Below, piece by piece: positions 38,466 through 45,823 of a stretch of 64,000 nucleotides of DNA. Numbering within the stretch: position 1 is the first letter of the stretch; each line of letters begins with the position of its first letter. The notes beneath the pieces were generated by a model. The model saw only the letters and a list, made by a program, of their open reading frames with translations. It was not told the origin of the DNA and made no database searches. Made by a program: the position numbers and the translations under genes. Source of the DNA: Leifsonia sp. AK011 (lineage in GTDB: Bacteria > Actinomycetota > Actinomycetes > Actinomycetales > Microbacteriaceae); contig NZ_JACCCH010000001.1 in assembly GCF_013410945.1 (NCBI RefSeq), positions 1,984,001 to 2,048,000 of the forward strand. Direction: 5' to 3'.

Positions 38466-39344
38466 GTGAAGGGGAACTTGAGCGAGACAACGATGACAGC
38501 GGAGGACTGCGCGGCCTTCGCCGTGTGGGAGGCCGAGATGCGTGCAGTCGGCTGTGCCGAGCGCACGATCAAAGAAAGAAGGATCAACTTCCGCAGCCTC
38601 GGTCGATTTCTTGGGAAGCCGGTACTCGAGGCAACGCGATCTGAGCTTGTTGCGTGGCTCGGCAGACCAGATCTGTCGCCGAAGACCCGACAGAACTACA
38701 AATCATTCCTCCACACTTTCTTCACATTGATGCAGGACGAAGGTCTCCGTCTGGACAACCCCGGGGCACGACTTCCGCGCGGAAAATCACCGCGCATCGA
38801 GGCGAACCCCTTCTCCACGAGCGAAGTCCAAGCTCTCCTTGATTCAGGCATCTATGGACGCACGCGCATGATGGTCATGCTGGCGGCGTATCAGGGATTC
38901 CGTGCAGTGGAGATCGCAGCGACCTCGGGCGCAAATATCGACTGGGAGCGCGGATTGATCCTCACAGTGGAAGCGAAAGGCGGTTCGGAAGTGTGGAGGC
39001 CCTTGCACCCGGCAGTGGCCACATACGCAAAATCGGATCGCCCCAAGTTCCCGGTTGATTCGTACTGGTTTCCTGGTATCGGACCCAACCGCGGGGGTCA
39101 TATCAACGCGAAGTCCGTCTCGAACACCCTCTCCCAAGCGATATCGCGGGCCGGGATAGCGCACCGTCCCCACCAGCTTCGAGCTTGGTTCGCTACGGAG
39201 CTGCTTGAGTCTGGCGCGGACATGCTGACCATTCAGCATGCAATGCGTCATGCCAGTCCGGCTACCCTTCGCCACTACATACGCCCCTCGCTCGGGAACA
39301 TGACCGATTCGATGAACCGGCTCCCAACGTTACGGCTGAGATGA
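38466..39344 (+). CDS. Second tyrosine recombinase (XerC/D-like, no arm domain)
   Basis: A 292 aa recombinase starting at a GTG with an AAAGGA Shine-Dalgarno, 21 bases after the integrase. It has a SAM-like core-binding domain (AFAVWEAEMRAVGCAERTIKERRINFRSLGRFLG) and catalytic residues R146 (QGFRAVEI), H236 and R239 (HQLRAWF), H262 (MRHAS) and Y271 (LRHYIRP). It shares only the catalytic pattern with the first integrase and lacks the arm-binding N-terminus, so it is not a duplicate. Possible jobs are multimer resolution of an excised replicating form, or recombination at a second site; an adjacent inverted repeat at 39375-39393 could be its target. Confidence 0.9.
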   Translation: MKGNLSETTMTAEDCAAFAVWEAEMRAVGCAERTIKERRINFRSLGRFLGKPVLEATRSELVAWLGRPDLSPKTRQNYKSFLHTFFTLMQDEGLRLDNPGARLPRGKSPRIEANPFSTSEVQALLDSGIYGRTRMMVMLAAYQGFRAVEIAATSGANIDWERGLILTVEAKGGSEVWRPLHPAVATYAKSDRPKFPVDSYWFPGIGPNRGGHINAKSVSNTLSQAISRAGIAHRPHQLRAWFATELLESGADMLTIQHAMRHASPATLRHYIRPSLGNMTDSMNRLPTLRLR

Positions 39345-39349
39345 GCCGG

Positions 39350-39429
39350 GTACGCCAGATTGTGCGTACGCCTAGTTCTACTCGCACTAGAACAACCGCC
39401 CCGGCATCACTTCCCACGATGCCGGGGCG
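39350..39429 (+). other. Structured non-coding region after the second recombinase
   Basis: Between 39345 and 39486 no ORF is convincing. The stretch holds GTACGCC repeated at 39350 and 39366, the palindrome GCGTACGC (39364-39371), the inverted repeat GTTCTA (39375-39380) / TAGAAC (39388-39393) around a 7 base spacer, and a 12 bp perfect stem CGCCCCGGCATC (39397-39408) / GATGCCGGGGCG (39418-39429). The last is probably a terminator for the recombinase genes although it has no T-run; the 6-7-6 repeat has the form of a tyrosine-recombinase core site. Confidence 0.55.
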
Positions 39430-39486
39430 TTGTCCGCACTTAGGGGGACAGACGCGAGTACGACATTCGACACGCACGGACAGGGC

Positions 39487-39516
39487 TTGACTCTCGAAGT
39501 CATCTACGACTAAACT
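39487..39516 (+). promoter_or_regulatory. Candidate promoter for the excisionase/replication operon
   Basis: TTGACT (39487-39492) and TAAACT (39511-39516) are separated by 18 bases, close to the sigma-A consensus. Transcription would begin near 39523, leaving a very short 5' end before the Shine-Dalgarno of the leader ORF. The palindrome TGTCAGTGACA at 39633-39643 further down could be an operator. Confidence 0.5.
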
Positions 39517-39540
39517 GCACACCGTCGGAGAGAAAACCGA

Positions 39541-39615
39541 ATGCTGAGTGACCAGAGCTTCACATGCCAGTGGCAGATGCCCGGATGGGCTGAAAAGTGG
39601 GCCGAGCGAACTTAA
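39541..39615 (+). CDS. 24-codon leader ORF with three tryptophans
   Basis: ATG at 39541 with GGAGAG 8 bases before it and TAA at 39613-39615. The predicted peptide (MLSDQSFTCQWQ..., with Trp at 11, 16 and 20) is too short for most gene finders. It sits between a good promoter and a terminator hairpin ahead of the excisionase-like gene, which is the position of an attenuator leader peptide; it could equally be an independent small protein or chance. Three Trp in 24 codons is notable. Confidence 0.4.
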   Translation: MLSDQSFTCQWQMPGWAEKWAERT

Positions 39616-39649
39616 ACGTGGCGAACAGGCAATGTCAGTGACAACCTGA

Positions 39650-39734
39650 GGGCGAGACGCTAGAGCCGGGCAACAACAGATTCCAGATGAATCTGCTGTG
39701 TGCTCGGTTTTCGTGTTTTACGGGAGTCTCGCCC
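39650..39734 (+). promoter_or_regulatory. Structured leader with internal terminator before the excisionase-like gene
   Basis: An imperfect hairpin (about 39665-39708, core CAGATTC 39677-39683 with GAATCTG 39689-39695) is followed by TTTT, CGTG and TTTT, so it looks like an intrinsic terminator inside the leader. Outside it GGGCGAGAC (39650-39658) is a perfect complement of GTCTCGCCC (39726-39734), and the last base of this arm touches the ATG of the next gene. The region could control both transcription and start-site access. Confidence 0.55.
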
Positions 39735-39932
39735 ATGTCCACCACCCTCCCCCGCAAGGGGACAATTGCTGAGACCGCAGAGTATTACTCGGTCAGCACC
39801 AAAACGGTTCGCCGCTGGATCGCGGCTGGACTTATCCAGGCCGAGCGTGTCGGGCCTCATCTCATCCGTGTCGATATCGACAGCATGCAGACCACGCCTT
39901 TGCAGCCAGCAAAGGCTGGTGCGTTCGCGTGA
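39735..39932 (+). CDS. Excisionase-like helix-turn-helix protein
   Basis: A 65 aa protein from the ATG at 39735 (MSTTLPRKGTIAETAEYYSVSTKTVRRWIAAG). The sequence TIAETAEYYSVSTKTVRRWIAAGLIQAERVGPHLIRVD is a MerR-like winged helix as in excisionases (Xis) and AlpA-type regulators: a helix-turn-helix with RRW, then the wing. It probably bends DNA at the att arms to direct excision, and may regulate the operon. It overlaps the next gene by 4 bases (GTGA). Confidence 0.8.
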   Translation: MSTTLPRKGTIAETAEYYSVSTKTVRRWIAAGLIQAERVGPHLIRVDIDSMQTTPLQPAKAGAFA

Positions 39933-40132
39933 TCCACGCTGAGATTCCCCTACCCGTACTCGCGGCATCCGCTGACGCGCTCGCACGTCTCGAGGCCGTC
40001 AACCGAAAAGACGCCGCAGCCATACGCGCCCACCTGCACAAGCAGGTTCTTGCCCTCGAACTCGCGTACAACCAGGGCGGACTAGATGCAGTCGCAGAAG
40101 TCCGCCGAGTTCTGCGAGGTGGTTCCGTTTGA
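39929..40132 (+). CDS. Small protein of unknown function
   Basis: A 67 aa protein starting at a GTG that overlaps the excisionase stop by 4 bases and itself overlaps the next gene by 4. The sequence is helical and acidic/basic mixed (ALARLEAVNRKDAAAIRAHLHKQVLALELAYNQGGLDAVAEVRRVL). No family is recognised. Its place in an unbroken run of overlapping starts and stops shows it is translated as part of the replication operon. Confidence 0.65.
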   Translation: MIHAEIPLPVLAASADALARLEAVNRKDAAAIRAHLHKQVLALELAYNQGGLDAVAEVRRVLRGGSV

Positions 40133-40458
40133 GCCTCACAAATGGAAACGCCACCGCTGGTAACGGTGGCGCAAATGTCCAGGTTGCTGACGCTCGGAAC
40201 AAGCCTCAGTCTACCGCAATAGCCACCCTCCCGGGAGGTCAGACCGTCGATCTGTCGAGTATCGGCCAAGGGTCCGACAGTCCCCGCTACGAGGTTTTTC
40301 TACACGGGTACATGCACGGTCGCGAATCCCTCACACCCGACCTCGAACGGGTGCGCTGGGAACGTGACCTCTGGTTCTTCTGCTACACGAACGGCAAGAC
40401 GCCGGCCGATTTCATGAGGGCGCACACGGATGCACTCTGGGCGGGGGGTGTCGCATGA
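40129..40458 (+). CDS. Small protein of unknown function
   Basis: A 109 aa protein that probably begins at a TTG (40129), overlapping the gene before by 4 bases and the helicase gene after by 4. Residues 1-45 look disordered; the second half (YEVFLHGYMHGRESLTPDLERVRWERDLWFFCYTNGKTPADF) is rich in aromatics and resembles short actinophage proteins upstream of replication genes. Function unknown. Confidence 0.65.
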   Translation: MSLTNGNATAGNGGANVQVADARNKPQSTAIATLPGGQTVDLSSIGQGSDSPRYEVFLHGYMHGRESLTPDLERVRWERDLWFFCYTNGKTPADFMRAHTDALWAGGVA

Positions 40459-41648
40459 CGCGCACACTTCTGACCACCCCGCTTACGTCCGTTTCAACAC
40501 GTCGCCAGCACTGGGCGTATTCGGATCTTGTGCCGATCGGTGTACCCACGATCCTCGCTGGCCGTGGGGGTATCGGTAAGTCCACGATCCTCGCATGGCT
40601 GGCATCCGGTCTCACCCGTGGAACGTTCCCCGGTGACTTCCAGGGGCGCCCTGTGAGCGTCGGTTTCATCTCCGGTGAGGATGACCTAGCAACCACCCTG
40701 AAACCGCGCCTACAGGCGGCAGGGGCCAACCTCGAGCTGATCCAAAGTTTCTCCACCGTCGAAGTGGTGAACGAGGACGGCACGACGTGGCACAGCCTCC
40801 CGACGATTGCCGAAGACCTCCGAATCCTGAAAGAGCAACTGCGGGAGTGGGGCACACGGGTACTGATCATTGATCCCATCGTGAGCCTCATGTCGGGCGA
40901 CTCGATCAAATCCTCCGATGTGCGGAAGAACCTAGACCCCATCGCCGCGCTGGCCGCTGAGCTCGATATCGCACCAATCATGGTGATGCACTTCGGCAAG
41001 GGTGCGGGCAACGCGTCAGACAAGGTTTCAGGGTCACACGCGTTCCGTGACATCGCCAGGAGCGTTCTGTTGCTCGCTGTGGACGAAGAGACAGACCAGC
41101 GCATTCTGTCGGTGGACAAATCGAACTACGGCCTTAGAAACCCGTCTCTGGCTTTCGAGGTTGTCTCCGCCGATGTGCCCACCGATGACGGCGATATCTC
41201 CGTGGTCGGTAGGGCGCACCTGATCGGTGAAACGAACCTCACGGTGCATGAGCTTGTGAGCCGTGCGGAAGCGGTCGGCCAGCTCGGGGATCTTTCGACC
41301 GAGATTCTGGCCTACGTCAACAAGGCTGAGGGTGAAGTTACCGTTCGGGAGATTTCCGACGAGTTGGACATTCCCCAGAGTCAGGCGCGAACGTACCTCG
41401 GTCGATTGACTCGCTCGGAGCGGATTACTCGCACCGGTCGCGGACGATACACCCGTGTGTCGTTACCAATAGGTATATCGAGTGTATCGAGTGTGTTGTC
41501 TAACTACCCGAACGATACACACGGTACAGACAACACGGATTTACGTAACGAGACACCCTGTGTCGTTTGCGGGAACCCCTGCACCTTGGAAGACCCAGAG
41601 CACGGGTATGTACACCCCAACTGTGTCCCGGTGGGGGTGGCCTCATGA
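40455..41648 (+). CDS. RepA-like AAA ATPase/replicative helicase
   Basis: A 397 aa RecA-fold ATPase of the AAA_25/RepA group, the likely replication initiator or helicase of the element. Walker A is GRGGIGKST (about residues 35-43), an acidic SGEDD motif follows near 75, Walker B is VLIIDPIVSLM (about 136-146), and MHFGKGAG with SHAFRDIARS matches the RepA core. A winged helix (VREISDELDIPQSQARTYLGRL, about 295-320) follows, then a Ser/Asn/Asp-rich linker and a C-terminal CVVCGNPC...H...C zinc-knuckle-like tail (about 368-392). Repeats inside the linker-coding part could be its origin. Confidence 0.85.
   Translation: MTRTLLTTPLTSVSTRRQHWAYSDLVPIGVPTILAGRGGIGKSTILAWLASGLTRGTFPGDFQGRPVSVGFISGEDDLATTLKPRLQAAGANLELIQSFSTVEVVNEDGTTWHSLPTIAEDLRILKEQLREWGTRVLIIDPIVSLMSGDSIKSSDVRKNLDPIAALAAELDIAPIMVMHFGKGAGNASDKVSGSHAFRDIARSVLLLAVDEETDQRILSVDKSNYGLRNPSLAFEVVSADVPTDDGDISVVGRAHLIGETNLTVHELVSRAEAVGQLGDLSTEILAYVNKAEGEVTVREISDELDIPQSQARTYLGRLTRSERITRTGRGRYTRVSLPIGISSVSSVLSNYPNDTHGTDNTDLRNETPCVVCGNPCTLEDPEHGYVHPNCVPVGVAS
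41445..41536 (+). repeat. Iteron-like repeat cluster inside the helicase gene, candidate origin
   Basis: CGATACAC occurs at 41445-41452 and 41513-41520 and its complement GTGTATCG at 41482-41489. TATCGAGTG is repeated in tandem (41476-41484, 41485-41493), and GTGTTGTCT (41493-41501) is inverted as AGACAACAC (41528-41536). The repeats fall in the codons of a low-complexity linker just after a winged helix, as lambda's origin lies within gene O. The density of repeats is beyond what codon constraints need. Confidence 0.5.
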
Positions 41649-41878
41649 CGCATCCAGACCTCGGTGTCCGCTGTGATCGGCACGTAGGCGAAGTGTTCCC
41701 GCCCCGCTGTACGGCGTGCGAAATCCTCGCCGCTGAATGGCGCTCGCTCAACACGAGAACGGTGCTCTACTCCCCCACCGAGGAATGCAGCCTGCACCCC
41801 GGCTACCCCCTACCCCTCCCACCACATGGGCCGGAATGCGACCTATGCCAACGCCTCACAGAGAGCAGCCACAAATGA
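41645..41878 (+). CDS. Cysteine-rich small protein, possible zinc ribbon
   Basis: A 77 aa protein from the ATG at 41645, overlapping the helicase stop by 4 bases. Cysteines come in two sets: CDRHVGEVFPPRCTAC near the start and CSLHPGYPLPLPPHGPECDLC near the end, each with a CxxC pair and a Cys/His partner, consistent with two zinc sites. Similar Cys-rich small proteins are common in actinophage early regions. Role unknown; possibly DNA or protein binding. Confidence 0.65.
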   Translation: MTHPDLGVRCDRHVGEVFPPRCTACEILAAEWRSLNTRTVLYSPTEECSLHPGYPLPLPPHGPECDLCQRLTESSHK

Positions 41879-42045
41879 CCCGACCACTAGACCACGACGA
41901 GATCCGAATGATTCTGAACGCCGAGACCAACCCCGAGCAGATGACCGCCCAGCAGGTCGTGGACCGGGCATACGGCGCAGACATTCGCACCGCTTACGGC
42001 ACTTCCCCCATGACCCCCGAAACCGCTGGAAAGGCAAACCGATGA
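41875..42045 (+). CDS. 56 aa protein of unknown function
   Basis: Starts at the ATG 41875 (MTRPLDHDEIRMILNAETNPEQM), overlapping the stop before it and, at its end, the start of the 296 aa gene (ATGA). Soluble, acidic and helical. The tight overlaps on both sides support translation. No family recognised. Confidence 0.55.
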   Translation: MTRPLDHDEIRMILNAETNPEQMTAQQVVDRAYGADIRTAYGTSPMTPETAGKANR

Positions 42046-42932
42046 ACATTCCAAGCAGCACACCCCACGACCTCCGGCCCGACACCCTCAACGAGTGGAT
42101 GACCGAACTCGACAACCTCGGGGCAAACACAGACGCCCTCGAAACGGTACGGGCCTACCTTGCCCGCCGAGACCGAATGCTCGCATTCTTCACGAAGCTC
42201 ACCCGCGACCGGACACTAGTAGCAGTCCCCCAGGCGACCGCAGCTAACTACCTCGCCGGAACCGATCTGGACTTCACCGCCGCAACAAAATACGCGGTCG
42301 AAGCGGCCCAGCTCAGCGCATCCAGCGAATACGTGGACGACGCCCTCTCGACGTTCCGCCTTGCCGCACAGCGCGCCGGAGAGCAGGCATGGAACGCACT
42401 AAGGGCACGCGGAGATAAGAACCTCGAAATGCTCCGCCCCGTCTACGACGATCACACAACCGTCATTGCTCAGACGTGGGTACAGATCGCACCGGGAACC
42501 CTCACTCTCGAGCAGGCAACACGCAACGGGCAGGAACCCCTCTGGCTGGACATTGAGCAGCGCGCCACCCAGGTCGAGACCATCCGCAAACTCATAGGTA
42601 TCTGGCTCGCTGACGGCATCCTCAACAACAAGGGAATGCCAGCCCGAAAGCTCGACACCTACAACCTGTCCGCATTCCTGTACGAAGACCCCGCCGCTGT
42701 GACTCTCGCAACAGCAGCAGTCAGCGGCACGGTACCTCGCATCGGTAGAGCCTGCACAGCGGGACGCCCCACCCTCCGCACACTCACCGAGGTAATGGAC
42801 AACCCCACTACCCCACCGACGGGCGACGAGTACCAGGCAGCCGGGGACACCAACCACCGCAAAGACCAGACCGCGCTGGCTCAACACCGACGCATCGCAC
42901 ACACGGAAGCCCGACGCACACCCGTCTGGTAA
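42042..42932 (+). CDS. 296 aa protein of unknown function in the satellite operon
   Basis: Last gene of the overlapping operon. The product is mostly helical (for example NEWMTELDNLGANTDALETVRAYLARRDRMLAFFTKLTRD and TATKYAVEAAQLSASSEYVDDALSTFRLAAQRAGEQAW) with a basic, probably disordered tail (QHRRIAHTEARRTPVW). I see no catalytic motif, membrane segment or known capsid or terminase signature. In phage satellites this position, between replication and packaging functions, may hold a replication cofactor or a helper-interaction protein; that is inference only. A 16 bp hairpin follows. Confidence 0.7.
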   Translation: MNIPSSTPHDLRPDTLNEWMTELDNLGANTDALETVRAYLARRDRMLAFFTKLTRDRTLVAVPQATAANYLAGTDLDFTAATKYAVEAAQLSASSEYVDDALSTFRLAAQRAGEQAWNALRARGDKNLEMLRPVYDDHTTVIAQTWVQIAPGTLTLEQATRNGQEPLWLDIEQRATQVETIRKLIGIWLADGILNNKGMPARKLDTYNLSAFLYEDPAAVTLATAAVSGTVPRIGRACTAGRPTLRTLTEVMDNPTTPPTGDEYQAAGDTNHRKDQTALAQHRRIAHTEARRTPVW

Positions 42933-42943
42933 CCCCACAAGCC

Positions 42944-42990
42944 CCTGTGGTGCGTGCTTGGGCCCCTCCTCGGGAAGCACGCACCACAGG
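42944..42990 (+). terminator. Perfect 16 bp inverted repeat after the replication operon
   Basis: CCTGTGGTGCGTGCTT (42944-42959) is perfectly complementary to AAGCACGCACCACAGG (42975-42990), with a 15 base loop that can itself pair in part. It lies 12 bases past the 296 aa gene's stop. No T-run follows. It may end the operon; its length and perfection also allow a role as a protein-binding or packaging/replication site. Confidence 0.6.
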
Positions 42991-43015
42991 CCAACAACCA
43001 AGAGAGCAACAACAC

Positions 43016-43168
43016 ATGAACACGAACGAGAACACCGAAAGGGTGGGGACCCCTCCCTTTGCCCTCTCAGCAAGGCCGTCGGGCATAGCAAACAAGAATC
43101 AGCACGCATTTTCCCTCTGTTTTTTCGACGAGGGAACGAATCAGAGAAGGGACGCGGCTAATGGCTGA
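43016..43168 (+). CDS. 50 aa ORF coupled to the tape measure gene
   Basis: ATG at 43016 with GAGAG about 10 bases before it; the TGA overlaps the start of the tape measure gene (ATGGCTGA), so translation could be coupled. The peptide (MNTNENTERVGTPPFALSARPSG...) has no recognised motif. It may be a real leader-type small protein or only a chance ORF. Confidence 0.35.
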   Translation: MNTNENTERVGTPPFALSARPSGIANKNQHAFSLCFFDEGTNQRRDAANG

Positions 43169-45818
43169 ACGTCAAGTAAAAGTCAGCCTGATAGCGCAGG
43201 TGAATGGGTATATCGCTGGGATGCAGGCGGCGGCTAAAGCTACCCGCGAGACCGGCACCGCAGCGGAGAAGCTTGCACAGCAGCGAGAAGCGTTTACTGC
43301 CCTCGGTGCCGCTGGTGCTCTCGCTGGAGGTGCGATTGCCGTAGGTCTGGCGGTGGCCGTAAGGAAGTTCGCTGAATTCGATGAGGCCATGTCTCAGGTT
43401 CAAGCTGCGACCCAGGAAACCTCCGCGAACATGGACCGGCTGCGTGACGCGGCGTTGGATGCCGGGGCGCGCACGGTGTTCTCGGCTACTGAGGCTGCGA
43501 ACGCAATTGAGGAACTAGGCAAGGCAGGTGTGAGCACCGAGGACATTCTTTCGGGTGGTCTCGACGGTGCTCTGGATCTTGCGGCGGCTGGCGGTCTCGG
43601 TGTGGCTGAGGCGGCAGGAATCGCGGCGACCGCGCTAAAGACGTTCAATCTCGACGGTGAGGACATGGCCCATGTTGCCGACCTCATGGCTGCGGGTGCT
43701 GGCAAGGCGATGGGCGACGTCACCGATTTGGGGCAGGCACTCGGCAACGTCGGATTACAGGCCGCTAACACCGGTCTGACGATTGAGGAGACCACCGGGT
43801 TTCTCGCCGCGTTCGCGTCTTACGGGAAGATCGGCGGGGACGCGGGCACGGCATTCAAGTCAATGCTCCAGGCTCTCTCTGCCCCGTCCGCTGAGGCATC
43901 CCGAAAGATGGACGAACTCGGTATCTCCGCCTATGACGCGCAAGGTAACTTCGTGGGGCTCGAGAAGCTGGCGGGGAACCTCCAGACCGCCATGAAGGAT
44001 CTCACCCCTGAGGCGCGTGACGCGGCTAACACGATCATCTTTGGTTCCTACGGTGTGCAGGCGGCTACGGCGCTGTATAACGAGGGTGCTGACGGGATCA
44101 AGAAGTGGACCGCTGAGGTTAGCGATTCCGGCTATGCGTCTCGTGTGGCCGCTGACCGTCTCGACAATCTCAGCGGCGACGTCGAAAAGCTCGGAGGTGC
44201 GTTCGACACGGCTCTGATCAAGTCCGGTTCTGCCGCTAACGACGTGCTGCGGCAAATGGTTCAGACTGCAACATTCCTCGTGGATGGGTTCGGTGAACTA
44301 CCAGAACCAGTAATCAACACAGGGGTTGCCGTGGGCACCGTGGCCGGGTCAATTGCGCTCGCGACCGCTGCCGCAAGTTTGGGCATACCGAAGTATGCGG
44401 AGTACCAGAAAGCCCTCCGCACTCTGGGTATCACCGGGCGTACTGCCGCTATCGGCATTGGGGCATCCACGGCGGCTCTGTCGGCTGCGGTTCTGGTTCT
44501 CGGTGCGATCGCTGCGGATGCAGCGGACCGTAAGCAGACCATTGAATCGTTTGCCGACTCGCTCGATCAGGCGACGGGTTCTGTCACGAACTACACCCGC
44601 GAGCTGGTGGCCCAGCGGCTCCAGACTGAGGGCGCGGTGGATGCTGCCGCAAAGTACGGGATCGGTGTTGAGGAGCTTGTGGATCTCACGCTGATGGGTT
44701 CGGATGCTGCGTCGAAGTGGGCAGACGCACGCCGTACCGCGAACGCGGAAGATGCTGCGGCTATCGCCCAATTCGATCTGATTTCGAGCGGCGTGGAGGT
44801 TGTTGCTAAGCAGGTCGAGTCAGGCGCGGACGCATGGAAGCTGAACCAGGACGCCACCGAGAGCGCCCGGAAAGCTACCGAGGACAACGAGCGAACTCTT
44901 GCCGCGTTGCGCGGCGAGGCATACGACGCGGGCGGTCAGATTGACTCGCTGACAGAGCAGATTCGAAACTTCGCAACTGGCACGCTCGATTCCCGAGAGG
45001 CACAGCGCCAGTTTCAAGATGCCATCGACCAAGCCACAGAATCGGTTGCGGCGAACGGTGCAACTCTCGACGTCAACACTGATGCCGGTCGGCAGAATGA
45101 GGCATCCCTAGACGCAATCGCGAAACGCGCTCTCGAGGTTGCCTCCGCAACCTATGAGCAGACGGGAAGCCAGGATGAGGCAACAGCGGCAATCCACGCG
45201 GGCCGTACCGCACTGATTGAGCAGCTAGCGCAGTACGGCATCACGGGTGCTGAGGCTGAGGGTTACGCGAACAAGCTCGGTCTGATTCCGGGGAACATTG
45301 ATACAACGGTGAATCTCGATACCTCCGGGGCCAGTGCACGGCTGGCAAACTTCGTGGCTGAACTGCAAGCGTCTGGCTTGTACGGCACTGGCGCTTCACT
45401 CACGATCCCTGCTGGTCTCTACGGGTATGCGTCGGGCGGTTACACGGGCGACATCCCGGCTACGCAGGTTGCTGGTGTTGTTCATGGTCGCGAGTTTGTC
45501 TCTGCCGCTACGACGGTGGCGAACCCGGAGAACCGCGCTGCGCTCGAGTACATGAACGCGGGCGGCGACATATCCCGATACGCAACCAGCTACGGAGTGC
45601 CCAATTACGCCATCCCGCAATACGTAACAGCCGAATCTTCGACTCAGGCCGTTTCGAACGTGCGCGGCGTGGTCGAGCTGGGCCCTGCGTCACTGAAAAC
45701 GATTCGCGACACCACACGAAGCGAAATCGCGGCGTACCTGCAAAGCACCCCGCAAGAGGTGGCTGGATTCGCTAACCGGGGCAATTCCCGGAAAGCAGCG
45801 CGCGGCGCACGCAACTGA
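43161..45818 (+). CDS. Phage tail tape measure protein (TP901 family)
   Basis: An 885 aa tape measure, the protein that fixes tail length and passes out with the DNA in siphophages. N-terminal coiled coil and hydrophobic helix (about residues 45-70), then the TP901 core (FDEAMSQVQAATQETSANMDRLRDAALDAG through TAFKSMLQALSAPS and DLTPEARDAANTIIFGSYGVQAATAL, to about 330), two hydrophobic stretches (about 388-413 and 427-453), a long helical part, and the C-terminal YASGGYTGDIP with VVHGREFVSAA that is typical of actinophage tape measures. No lytic or peptidase domain is seen. No other tail gene is near. At about 1.5 angstrom per residue it would measure a tail near 130 nm. Confidence 0.93.
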   Translation: MAERQVKVSLIAQVNGYIAGMQAAAKATRETGTAAEKLAQQREAFTALGAAGALAGGAIAVGLAVAVRKFAEFDEAMSQVQAATQETSANMDRLRDAALDAGARTVFSATEAANAIEELGKAGVSTEDILSGGLDGALDLAAAGGLGVAEAAGIAATALKTFNLDGEDMAHVADLMAAGAGKAMGDVTDLGQALGNVGLQAANTGLTIEETTGFLAAFASYGKIGGDAGTAFKSMLQALSAPSAEASRKMDELGISAYDAQGNFVGLEKLAGNLQTAMKDLTPEARDAANTIIFGSYGVQAATALYNEGADGIKKWTAEVSDSGYASRVAADRLDNLSGDVEKLGGAFDTALIKSGSAANDVLRQMVQTATFLVDGFGELPEPVINTGVAVGTVAGSIALATAAASLGIPKYAEYQKALRTLGITGRTAAIGIGASTAALSAAVLVLGAIAADAADRKQTIESFADSLDQATGSVTNYTRELVAQRLQTEGAVDAAAKYGIGVEELVDLTLMGSDAASKWADARRTANAEDAAAIAQFDLISSGVEVVAKQVESGADAWKLNQDATESARKATEDNERTLAALRGEAYDAGGQIDSLTEQIRNFATGTLDSREAQRQFQDAIDQATESVAANGATLDVNTDAGRQNEASLDAIAKRALEVASATYEQTGSQDEATAAIHAGRTALIEQLAQYGITGAEAEGYANKLGLIPGNIDTTVNLDTSGASARLANFVAELQASGLYGTGASLTIPAGLYGYASGGYTGDIPATQVAGVVHGREFVSAATTVANPENRAALEYMNAGGDISRYATSYGVPNYAIPQYVTAESSTQAVSNVRGVVELGPASLKTIRDTTRSEIAAYLQSTPQEVAGFANRGNSRKAARGARN

Positions 45819-45823
45819 CGTTC

